Shown here: piece by piece, positions 1 to 5,219 of the stretch | Position numbering within the stretch: the first letter of the stretch is position 1 | Layout of the letters: each line of letters opens with the position of its first letter | NCBI GenBank assembly: GCA_900552245.1 | Contig: URYY01000137.1 | Span: forward strand, 1 to 5,219 | Direction of reading: 5' to 3' | Length of the DNA: 5,219 nucleotides | Origin: an uncultured Opitutales bacterium | GTDB taxonomy: Bacteria > Verrucomicrobiota > Verrucomicrobiia > Opitutales > Intestinicryptomonadaceae | The notes under the pieces: generated by a model | Told to the model about the DNA's origin: nothing | The model's database searches: none | Seen by the model: the letters and a program-made list of their open reading frames with translations, nothing else | Translations under genes and position numbers: made by a program

Positions 1-849
1 GAGTACTTTTTAGGCATATACTACTTTAATCCTGATAAGGGCGAGATGGATAACGATCTGGCCTTCTTCTGGTTTAAAAAATCGGCTGACAAAAACTTTC
101 CAAAGGCCATATGGGCCACTGCCCATTGTTACGACAGAGGCATAGGAGTTAAAAAAGATATGGTTAAGGCATTCATATCTATAAATCTTGCCGAAGTCTT
201 AATGAAAGTTGAAAGGAACTCCTCATTGGACTCAATCTATGACGAGGAACTGTCTTTGCGCGCTTTGTTTTTTAGCAGCTGGAGAAGTATGTTAATATTT
301 GGCGGCTCAAGGGAGTCAAAAAAAGAATTTAATAGCCGTTATAAGGAAACTTTAAAGAGGGCAAATTCCGGCGATGTAGACGCTCAAGCAAAGCTTGGCT
401 GCGAGTATTTTGAGGGCTATTTTCTGTATAGAAACTTCCGCAAGGCTCTAAGTTGGTGGCTTAAGGCTGCAAACAATAAAAGCGCTGCAAGTGCGAAAAT
501 TCCGCCCGCAAACTACTCTTCTTCGCAATACGCAGTCGGGCTTTGCTACTTGCTCGGATTAGGCACTGAAAAGGACGAAAAAATCGCCTTCAATTATTTC
601 TTGAAAGCCGCTGAAAATGGCCTGCCGACCTTAGAACTTGCTCGCTGCTACATGGAGGCTTGGGGAACTCCAAAAGATGAAGTAAAAGCTCTCGAAGTTT
701 TAAAAAAAATCCTAAACGGCGACGAGGCCTTGGCAAGGCGTGTCTTTAAAGCATTTAAAAGCGGAGAGCTAAAGAACGCCCCAGTAAAAAAGTATGAAAA
801 GATTTTTAAGACTTACTCGGGAGACGGCAGCGCACACCCTCCGGATTAA
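1..849 (+). CDS. Sel1-repeat (TPR-like) protein, 3' part
   Basis: The frame is open from the first base, so the true start is upstream; the ATG at base 46 is internal. The visible 282 residues carry about five Sel1-like repeats, helix-turn-helix units of roughly 36 residues with the pattern A..LG..Y..G.G...D..KA..W..KAA. The clearest are around residues 35-65 (AHCYDRGIGVKKDMVKA), 125-155 (LGCEYFEGY...KALSWWLKAA), 175-205 (VGLCYLLGLGTEKDEKIA) and 208-235 (ARCYMEAWGTPKDEVKA). An imperfect unit sits at the left edge, and a non-repeat insertion of about 50 residues lies between the second and third. Such repeats form solenoids that bind other proteins; many family members are exported or periplasmic, but the N-terminus is not visible, so location is unknown. 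The protein ends in a short polar tail (SGDGSAHPPD). The repeat family is secure; the specific partner and role cannot be inferred. Confidence 0.9.
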   Translation, partial: EYFLGIYYFNPDKGEMDNDLAFFWFKKSADKNFPKAIWATAHCYDRGIGVKKDMVKAFISINLAEVLMKVERNSSLDSIYDEELSLRALFFSSWRSMLIFGGSRESKKEFNSRYKETLKRANSGDVDAQAKLGCEYFEGYFLYRNFRKALSWWLKAANNKSAASAKIPPANYSSSQYAVGLCYLLGLGTEKDEKIAFNYFLKAAENGLPTLELARCYMEAWGTPKDEVKALEVLKKILNGDEALARRVFKAFKSGELKNAPVKKYEKIFKTYSGDGSAHPPD

Positions 850-938
850 ATAAAACACGCCCAATTATCAGAGTAACTTCCTCTTTGCAAAATTAGCAAT
901 TAAATATATAGCCCATTCAAAAAGATCGAAACGCAACT

Positions 939-1607
939 CTAATTTTTAAAGAAGTCCTTATTTAAAATCGGCGTGAGCTTCTTGGGCTTGCTGGGTTTTT
1001 CAGACTCGCGAGGCTCCTCAACAATTCTCTGCGTCTTTTCGTACTTTGCAGACTGCCCCAGAAAACCCTCGTACTGTTTTTTGGGATTGTAAACATGTTG
1101 CAAGGCAAACGAATACATGTAAAGCTGCTTGCCCTTTAGAAAAAATTTATCTTCCTGGACATTCAGCAAGTAGAACATATGGTACGGAAACCAAAGCACG
1201 GAATTGCCCCTTACTATCCCCCTGTATGCCGGAGTTTCAATAAAGCCAGTCATCAAACTTAAAACAAGCTCCCCGTCAACTTCGCGAATGCGCGAGTAAG
1301 ATATATTGTTGCGTCCGCTCGAGTTTACGACAGAAGCCATGCACGACAATCCCCCGTCCTCAGAGGGCTCGTAGGTTTGAGTAACTGAAAAGCTAGCGAG
1401 AGTCTTTCCCCCATTTGACGGCTCAAACAAATCCTGCTCTCCCTGCCAAGTGCCCAAATAGGCGATTAACGCACTTTTTACATTTAAAAAAATTAGAGGC
1501 GTCTCTTTAGATGCAATCTCTTGTTGCATTTTGATTGGCTCAAGGGACTGCGCATGCAAAGCGCATGCTAGGCAAAAAATAAATATGTAACGCAATAGCA
1601 CAAACAT
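939..1607 (-). CDS. Exported protein of unknown function, possibly beta-barrel-like
   Basis: I do not recognise this 222-residue protein. It begins with a signal peptide: Arg6, a hydrophobic stretch (YIFIFCLACAL, 7-17), then a likely signal peptidase I site after LHA (17-19). Cys15 is preceded by C-L-A, a poor lipobox, so a lipoprotein is less likely. Residues 48-165 alternate short hydrophobic strands with polar turns and contain GTWQGE at 52-57, which recalls the G-x-W motif at the first strand of lipocalin-like barrels. This is resemblance only. The C-terminal 30 residues are charged and proline/lysine-rich (EEPRESEKPSKPKK), probably a flexible tail. The gene starts 2 bases after the stop of the membrane-protein gene upstream, with only a weak ribosome site (AAAG), which suggests translational coupling in the rarA operon. 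A periplasmic or surface location is inferred. Confidence 0.8.
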   Translation of the reverse strand: MFVLLRYIFIFCLACALHAQSLEPIKMQQEIASKETPLIFLNVKSALIAYLGTWQGEQDLFEPSNGGKTLASFSVTQTYEPSEDGGLSCMASVVNSSGRNNISYSRIREVDGELVLSLMTGFIETPAYRGIVRGNSVLWFPYHMFYLLNVQEDKFFLKGKQLYMYSFALQHVYNPKKQYEGFLGQSAKYEKTQRIVEEPRESEKPSKPKKLTPILNKDFFKN

Positions 1608-1609
1608 AG

Positions 1610-2068
1610 CTACTTTATATCTATTGTGTCGTCATCGCGCCTTGAAGAATTTCTCTTAAAAAATTTTTCAGATTCAAACAGCGCAAAAATCCAAGATATT
1701 GCCTCTATTAAAAATCCGGCCCAAAGAGCTATCCAGAAAGATTTAAGATAAATTCCTGGAACTAGCGTAGAAGCCCATATTACAAGCGCATTTACCAAGA
1801 TGACTCCCGCCCCCAATGTAAGCAATATAAATGGAAGCGTAAAAACTATAAGAAGAGGCCTTAGCAATAAATTTAAAAACCATATAACCAGCACCAAACC
1901 GACAAAGGAAAACGGATTGTTAAAAACTATGGACGGCACTGTAAGTTTCGCTATCAACAAAGCCATCGCGATTATGCCGCACCCCTTCCAGAATCCCAAA
2001 TTGATGCGCCTGGAAATCTGAACGCGATACGTGGGGGTCTCGTCAAAATGTGGATTATTGTTTTCCAT
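1610..2068 (-). CDS. Phage-holin-4 superfamily (YvlD-like) membrane protein
   Basis: This 152-residue integral membrane protein has about four hydrophobic segments: residues 27-47, 53-69, 72-102 (long, possibly two passes) and 108-131. The family signature is visible: LNLLLRPLL (65-73), then LPFILLTLGAG (78-88), NALVIWAS (93-100), LVPGIYLKSFW (102-112). This matches the superfamily annotated as 'phage holin family 4' or DUF360/YvlD, which is common on bacterial chromosomes and mostly uncharacterised; in Bacillus a member lies in a cell-envelope-stress operon. The name does not imply a prophage here, since no lysis or structural genes are near. The ATG lies inside the end of rarA, giving a 14-base overlap, and there is no strong Shine-Dalgarno, so coupled translation is likely. 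The charged tail (RNSSRRDDDTIDIK) is probably cytoplasmic. Family assignment is fairly sure; function is unknown. Confidence 0.87.
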   Translation of the reverse strand: MENNNPHFDETPTYRVQISRRINLGFWKGCGIIAMALLIAKLTVPSIVFNNPFSFVGLVLVIWFLNLLLRPLLIVFTLPFILLTLGAGVILVNALVIWASTLVPGIYLKSFWIALWAGFLIEAISWIFALFESEKFFKRNSSRRDDDTIDIK

Positions 2069-3404
2069 TTCTCATATCTTGTTTCAATCTCTTAAACATT
2101 GCAAGCCTTTCTGCAATTTGTTTTTCAGCTCCGTACTGCTTTGGCTCGTACAACGTCAGATTCTTTTCAAGGTAGTCTTGCCCGCTTATATTGTGCGGAC
2201 AATTGTGACTGTATATGTAATCGGCACCGTTTCCCAATTTTCTATTTAAATTTGTGTGCGAATCCCTGAGATGTATGGGAACCTTCTGAACCTCGGCTTG
2301 AGATACTGCCGACTTTGCAGCAGCTAGAGCCAAAGTGGAAGAATTACTCTTGGGGGCTGTTGCCAAAAATATCGTAGCGTGGGCTAAGTTTAGCTCGCAT
2401 TCCGGCAGCCCTACCCTCTCGCAAGCATCAAAAGCCGCATTCGCTATCAGAAGCCCCCTCGAGTCGGCAAGTCCTATGTCCTCGCTTGCAGCTATAACCA
2501 ACCTGCGGGCTATAAAGCGCGGATCCTCGCCACCGGCCAGCATCTTTGCAAGCCAGTACATAGCCGCATCGGGGTCGCAACCCCTTATGCTCTTTATAAA
2601 GGCCGAGGCGGTGTCGTAGTGTTCGTCCTCGTCGGCATCGTAGCGAATTTGCCGCTCCTTGGCAAACATCTCTATGTCTCTCTCCGACAATGTAGCCCCG
2701 CCCCCAAGAGCGAGAACTATTGTCTCAAGCGCATTTAGCGCCCTGCGCATATCGCCGTCGCAAATCTCTGCAAGCGACTTTAAAAGAGCCTTGTCTGCCT
2801 TAATCTTGAAATTGCCAAGCCCGCGCTCCTCGTCATTTAAAGCCTTAAACAAAACTTCCGCTATGGAATCTGCCGACAGCGGCTCAAGCTTAAAAAGGTG
2901 GCTGCGCGACAAAAGAGGCGCGTTTATGTAAAAACCGGGATTGTGCGTAGTTGCACCTATCAGACGCACATTGCCGTCTTCAACATCGGGCAAGAGCAGA
3001 TCTTGCTGGGCCTTGTTGAAGCGATGTATCTCATCTATAAAGAGAATAGTCCTCTCATTTTTTAAGTAGCGAGCCATGCGAAGCTGGTCGCGCAACTCCG
3101 CTACGTTTGAAAGAACCGCGTTTATCTTTACAAACCTGCTCTTAGTCTCGTTTGCTATGACGCCGGCCAGAGTTGTCTTGCCGCAGCCGGGAGGTCCGTA
3201 GAACAAGAGAGAGCCAAAGTTGTTGCTCTTTATTAGCCTGGGCAAGAGGCAGTCCTTGGACAGCAAATATTCGTGCCCAACTATCTCCGAAAGGTTGCGC
3301 GGACGCATTCTGACTGCGAGGGGAGCCGTCGCCGAAAAATCCTGAGAGACTCCGCCCGACTTTTGCTCCCCCTTATTGTGGGGCAAATCAAATAAATCGT
3401 CCAT
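2055..3404 (-). CDS. rarA: Replication-associated recombination protein A (AAA+ ATPase)
   Basis: RarA (also MgsA) is a cytoplasmic AAA+ ATPase related to clamp-loader subunits and eukaryotic WRNIP1/Mgs1. It acts at stalled forks, interacting with SSB and separating duplex ends. With 449 residues it matches the usual length of about 440-450. Motifs appear in order: a family N-terminus (LAVRMRPRNLSEIVGHEYLL, 29-48), Walker A GPPGCGKT (70-77), Walker B LFIDE (121-125) followed by IHRFNKAQQD, sensor 1 GATTHNP (150-156), an arginine-finger region LLSR (164-167), sensor 2 GDMRRALN (217-224), and the C-terminal tetramerisation domain with GGEDPRFIARR (291-301) and DSHTN (381-385). All key ATPase residues are intact. 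I chose the ATG at 3404. The frame also extends to a TTG at 3419 that adds five residues, but no Shine-Dalgarno precedes it, whereas GAGAATTGAAG lies just before the ATG. It is the first gene of a three-gene cluster. Confidence 0.97.
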   Translation of the reverse strand: MDDLFDLPHNKGEQKSGGVSQDFSATAPLAVRMRPRNLSEIVGHEYLLSKDCLLPRLIKSNNFGSLLFYGPPGCGKTTLAGVIANETKSRFVKINAVLSNVAELRDQLRMARYLKNERTILFIDEIHRFNKAQQDLLLPDVEDGNVRLIGATTHNPGFYINAPLLSRSHLFKLEPLSADSIAEVLFKALNDEERGLGNFKIKADKALLKSLAEICDGDMRRALNALETIVLALGGGATLSERDIEMFAKERQIRYDADEDEHYDTASAFIKSIRGCDPDAAMYWLAKMLAGGEDPRFIARRLVIAASEDIGLADSRGLLIANAAFDACERVGLPECELNLAHATIFLATAPKSNSSTLALAAAKSAVSQAEVQKVPIHLRDSHTNLNRKLGNGADYIYSHNCPHNISGQDYLEKNLTLYEPKQYGAEKQIAERLAMFKRLKQDMRNGKQ

Positions 3405-3475
3405 ATCTTCAATTCTCAAAAATTAAACGGCACTTTCAAGCGCTAATTTAAGCATATAGAAGAAACTGCCACTTC

Positions 3476-3503
3476 AAAAAAAAAGGCAGCATGCGCCGCC
3501 CTT
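3476..3503 (-). terminator. Intrinsic terminator of the sigma/anti-sigma operon
   Basis: Read on the minus strand, AAGGGCGGC is followed by the loop GCAT and then GCTGCC, running straight into nine T. The GC-rich core pairs over six base pairs with one G-U, and the stem extends by G-U and two A-U pairs into the T tract. It begins 22 bases after the stop codon of the anti-sigma gene. On the plus strand the hairpin is not followed by T, so it should work in one direction only. It separates the sigma operon from rarA, whose start is about 70 bases further on. Confidence 0.9.
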
Positions 3504-3525
3504 AAAAAACTCAACGTTAAAAAAA

Positions 3526-4014
3526 CTACTTTGAAATGTACAATATGCTGCAAGAATCGCCGCTAGATACATACGAGTTGGCAACCCCAATAGAAGCGGA
3601 ATCGAACGCGGGAATCTCCGGCGCGTGCTGCTGTTGGGCGTTATACTGACTCATGCGAGACTCAGAAAGCCTAAACAAGACAACGCACATAATCATGAAG
3701 GCCGCGACAAGCGACCACTCAACCGCCGCCTTCCTGTAAGTTCTGCGCGCGTACGAGACCACGGGCAAAGCTTGCAAGCGCACGTCCGACTTCCCGAACA
3801 TGCGGCAAGTTGCCAAGTGCAGTCTGCACGCCTGCCTAAAAACTACCTGCGCTCTCAAATCGCTCTGGACAATATCAGCTAGAAGCTCAAGCTCGTCTTT
3901 AGAAGAAACTCCGTCGAGATACAGACTCACCAACTCCGCAAACCTCTCCTGCGAAACTTCAAAGCCCCTGCGGCTTACGTACGTTATCTTAGAATTGATT
4001 TGCGCCTCTTGCAT
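3526..4014 (-). CDS. Probable membrane-anchored anti-sigma factor
   Basis: This 162-residue single-pass membrane protein is encoded 4 bases downstream of the ECF sigma gene, the usual place for its anti-sigma partner. Residues 24-73 (RFAELVSLYLDG...SSKDELELLADIVQ...FRQACRLHLATCRMF) are predicted helical and resemble the short N-terminal anti-sigma domain seen beside ECF factors in Verrucomicrobiota and Planctomycetota, where an 'LYLDG' helix is followed by an acidic helix. One transmembrane segment lies at about 99-116 (EWSLVAAFMIMCVVLFRL), preceded by basic RRTYRK, so the N-terminus should be cytoplasmic. Only about 45 residues follow it, with no FecR or catalytic domain. The zinc anti-sigma motif HxxxCxxC is incomplete: His66 and Cys70 fit, but position 73 is Phe; Cys63 might substitute. 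The role is inferred from context and topology. No strong ribosome site is visible, so coupling to the sigma gene is likely. Confidence 0.8.
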   Translation of the reverse strand: MQEAQINSKITYVSRRGFEVSQERFAELVSLYLDGVSSKDELELLADIVQSDLRAQVVFRQACRLHLATCRMFGKSDVRLQALPVVSYARRTYRKAAVEWSLVAAFMIMCVVLFRLSESRMSQYNAQQQHAPEIPAFDSASIGVANSYVSSGDSCSILYISK

Positions 4015-4018
4015 AGCT

Positions 4019-4615
4019 TTAACTCATTTTTGCAATGGCCTCTCTCAGTTGCTCGCGGGCCCTGGAAAGCCTGCTTTTTACAGTTCCAACTGTGAGATTT
4101 AGCTCTTTTGCAATCTGCTCGTAAGACATATCTTTCTCGGAGCGCATTCTGAGAATCTGGGCGTATTTATCGTCCAAAGACGCAATCGCCTTCGGCAGCA
4201 AATCCGAAAATTCGCTCGTAAGCGCACTGTCCGCCGGAGTGGGATTGGAACAGGGCAAAACGTCTGCGAATGTCGAATCGCTCCCTTCGCTCATCTGCGC
4301 GTCGAGAGACATGCTCTCGCCTCTTTTTCTGCGCCACCAATACCAGTACTTATTGCGCGCAAGGTTCGTCGCGATGCGGTGCAACCACGTTGATGTCGAG
4401 CATTCCCCCCTGAAGGAATTCACGCCGTTTCTGGCGCGGACAAACGTATCTTGCGTTACCTCCTCAGCATCTTCTCTATTCTTAAGGAGCCCATACGCAC
4501 GCGAGAAAACCTTATCCCAGTTTTCGCGAACAAGATCCGTAAAGGCGGCGTTATCACCGTCTTTTAGCCTCTGAAGCAAGTCATCGGCCTTCATTGTCTT
4601 CTCTAAGTTTGACAT
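4019..4615 (-). CDS. ECF-family RNA polymerase sigma factor
   Basis: This 198-residue group 4 (extracytoplasmic-function) sigma factor directs RNA polymerase to a small regulon. Region 2 spans about 26-95, with the core-binding helix REDAEEVTQDTFVRA (48-61) and the -10-recognition part FRGECSTSTWLHRIATNLARN (68-88). A conspicuous aromatic/basic run, YWYWWRRKR (90-98), follows. A polar linker (99-138) leads to region 4 (about 140-192), with the helix-turn-helix MSYEQIAKELNLTVGTVKSR (163-182) that reads the -35 element. There are no region 1.1 or 3 domains, as expected. The start is ambiguous. The frame opens at a TTG at 4645, with ATGs at 4624, 4615 and 4594. I prefer 4615 because AGGA lies 9 bases before it and the promoter candidate would start transcription near 4630. 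ATG 4594 (191 residues, GAG 6 bases upstream) is the main alternative. Downstream is the probable anti-sigma gene. Confidence 0.95.
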   Translation of the reverse strand: MSNLEKTMKADDLLQRLKDGDNAAFTDLVRENWDKVFSRAYGLLKNREDAEEVTQDTFVRARNGVNSFRGECSTSTWLHRIATNLARNKYWYWWRRKRGESMSLDAQMSEGSDSTFADVLPCSNPTPADSALTSEFSDLLPKAIASLDDKYAQILRMRSEKDMSYEQIAKELNLTVGTVKSRLSRAREQLREAIAKMS

Positions 4616-4624
4616 ACCTAACAT

Positions 4625-4628
4625 TCCT
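4625..4628 (-). promoter_or_regulatory. Shine-Dalgarno supporting the sigma-factor start at 4615
   Basis: AGGA on the minus strand, 9 bases before the ATG at 4615. It abuts the ATG at 4624 with no spacer, which argues against that start. It is one of the few recognisable ribosome sites in the window. Confidence 0.5.
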
Positions 4629-4635
4629 ATGTTCA

Positions 4636-4666
4636 GTATGGACAAAGCTGGCTCAAAAAAGTTTCA
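4636..4666 (-). promoter_or_regulatory. Candidate ECF-type promoter of the sigma operon
   Basis: On the minus strand, TGAAAC (4666-4661) is followed after 16 bases by TGTC (4644-4641) and then CATAC. The AAC-containing -35 and the spacing match the general ECF pattern, such as the Bacillus sigma-W/sigma-M sites TGAAAC-N16/17-CGTA or CGTC. Transcription would begin near 4630, leaving a leader of about 15-20 bases holding AGGA before the ATG at 4615. No good sigma-70 -10 box sits at proper spacing from the same -35. If real, the operon is autoregulated. This comes from consensus matching by eye in an A/T-rich stretch. Confidence 0.45.
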
Positions 4667-4698
4667 AAAAAAAATAAAATAATTAGAGAGCTTTAGTA

Positions 4699-4726
4699 TT
4701 GAAATTGCGCGAAAAATATCTAGTAT
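4699..4726 (+). promoter_or_regulatory. Candidate sigma-70-type promoter of the right-edge gene
   Basis: TTGAAA (4699-4704; five of six to TTGACA) and TAGTAT (4721-4726; four of six to TATAAT) are separated by 16 bases. Transcription would start near 4733, giving a leader of about 18 bases before the ATG at 4751. The region is A/T-rich, so chance matches are easy. It does not overlap the divergent ECF-type candidate. Confidence 0.4.
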
Positions 4727-4750
4727 CTAATTTTACAAACAAATCTATAT

Positions 4751-5219
4751 ATGATGTTTCTATTTGGCAACAAAAAAAAGAAGGACCATTTGGTAGTGGC
4801 GGACCTCTCCAATTCGGAGATTAAAGACTTTACAAACTTCCCTGTTGGGATTGACGAAAACGGCGATTTTGATACGGATTTGCAAGCTCAAATCGAGATT
4901 AAGCCCACTAAGGGCGAAGATATGTTAATCTCGCCGAGCGAGTCCTGCTCGCTAGATGCTATTTTAAATTCGGCAAAACTAACACAAGATACTGAACTTT
5001 CGCAAGTTAATACACTTCAGATAGGCAGGAAGCTCTATGTTCTATTCTGCGGAAGCGGCGCACTAGAAAACGCAAAGAAGATAGATTTTTCCAAGTGGTT
5101 GATATTCAGCACCGAAAGCGGTATGGTTGAGGACGAGGTTGCCTTTGACAGAATCCAGAGCGCCGTTGAGCGCCGTGGCCTTACCGGCAACGGCCTGGCA
5201 ATATGCCCCAAAGGCTGCC
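4751..5219 (+). CDS. Unrecognised protein, 5' part, runs off the window
   Basis: An open frame of 156 codons starts at ATG 4751 (a second ATG follows at 4754) and continues past the right edge. I do not recognise the protein. It starts MMFLFGNKKKKDHLVVADLS, with no signal peptide or membrane segment in the visible part. Residues 20-85 are acidic and polar with few hydrophobic runs. Residues 88-104 (TLQIGRKLYVLFCGSG) look like two short strands, and 113-145 combine SKWLIFSTESGMVEDEV with a helix (AFDRIQSAVERRG); this faintly recalls the W...G...L layout of GYF_2/DUF4339 domains but is too weak to assign. The visible end, ICPKGC (151-156), could open a cysteine-based metal site. It is transcribed away from the sigma factor from a separate promoter candidate, with no Shine-Dalgarno in the leader. 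Codon use looks like that of its neighbours, supporting a real gene. Confidence 0.8.
   Translation, partial: MMFLFGNKKKKDHLVVADLSNSEIKDFTNFPVGIDENGDFDTDLQAQIEIKPTKGEDMLISPSESCSLDAILNSAKLTQDTELSQVNTLQIGRKLYVLFCGSGALENAKKIDFSKWLIFSTESGMVEDEVAFDRIQSAVERRGLTGNGLAICPKGC

Noticed and set aside
885..899. Hairpin TTGC/GCAA between the convergent genes as a terminator
   Set aside because: It has only four base pairs and no T tract on either strand. I see no convincing terminator in 850-938.
939..1607. Lipoprotein signal at Cys12 or Cys15 of the exported protein
   Set aside because: The residues before each Cys do not fit a lipobox, while a signal peptidase I site after LHA does.
1610..2068. Holin-family protein as evidence of a prophage or lysis cassette
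   Set aside because: This superfamily is widespread on chromosomes outside phages, and no endolysin, integrase or structural gene is nearby; its neighbour is rarA.
3405..3475. A promoter for rarA between the terminator and its start
   Set aside because: One must exist if the terminator is efficient, but the A/T-rich hexamers here (such as TATATG and TTGAAA) are not at workable spacing, so I cannot place it.
3466..3489. Inverted repeat CTGCC/GGCAG as an attenuator or antiterminator
   Set aside because: It shares one arm with the terminator hairpin, but its other arm lies beyond the T tract, so it could form only after termination; the 14-base loop is also poor.
4239..4574. Plus-strand open frame of 111 codons inside the sigma gene
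   Set aside because: It is antisense to a gene with clear sigma-70 motifs and has no recognisable domain. The other plus-strand frames opposite rarA, the anti-sigma gene and the exported-protein gene are rejected for the same reason.

Overview
The window reads as ordinary bacterial chromosome: densely packed protein genes, no RNA genes, and no sign of phage, insertion sequences or CRISPR. The best lineage guess is Verrucomicrobiota, probably the Opitutae side. It rests on the ECF sigma factor, which has an aromatic/basic YWYWWRRKR stretch after region 2, and on its partner, which has the short 'LYLDG...' N-terminal layout of anti-sigma proteins I associate with that phylum. This is inference from remembered family resemblance, not a search.

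Left part (1-849, plus strand): the 3' end of a gene for a Sel1-repeat (TPR-like) protein; its start lies outside the window. It converges on a minus-strand cluster across an 89-base gap with no convincing terminator.

Middle (939-3404, minus strand): three tightly packed genes, read right to left. They are rarA (AAA+ replication-associated recombination ATPase), a small four-helix membrane protein of the phage-holin-4 superfamily (YvlD-like), and an exported protein of unknown function. rarA overlaps the membrane-protein gene by 14 bases, and the last two genes are 2 bases apart, so they probably form one operon with coupled translation.

Right part (3476-4666, minus strand): an ECF sigma factor followed 4 bases later by a single-pass membrane protein that is probably its anti-sigma factor. 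The pair ends in a clear intrinsic terminator at 3476-3503. Upstream of the sigma gene is an ECF-type promoter candidate (TGAAAC-N16-TGTC), which would make the locus autoregulated and supports starting the sigma gene at 4615.

Right edge (4751 onward, plus strand): the start of a divergently transcribed gene that I do not recognise. It has its own sigma-70-like promoter candidate, a very short leader and no Shine-Dalgarno sequence, and it runs off the window.

No wholly new system is evident. The best candidates for a second look are the sigma/anti-sigma switch with its atypical anti-sigma factor, the unknown exported protein in the rarA operon, and the unrecognised divergent gene.
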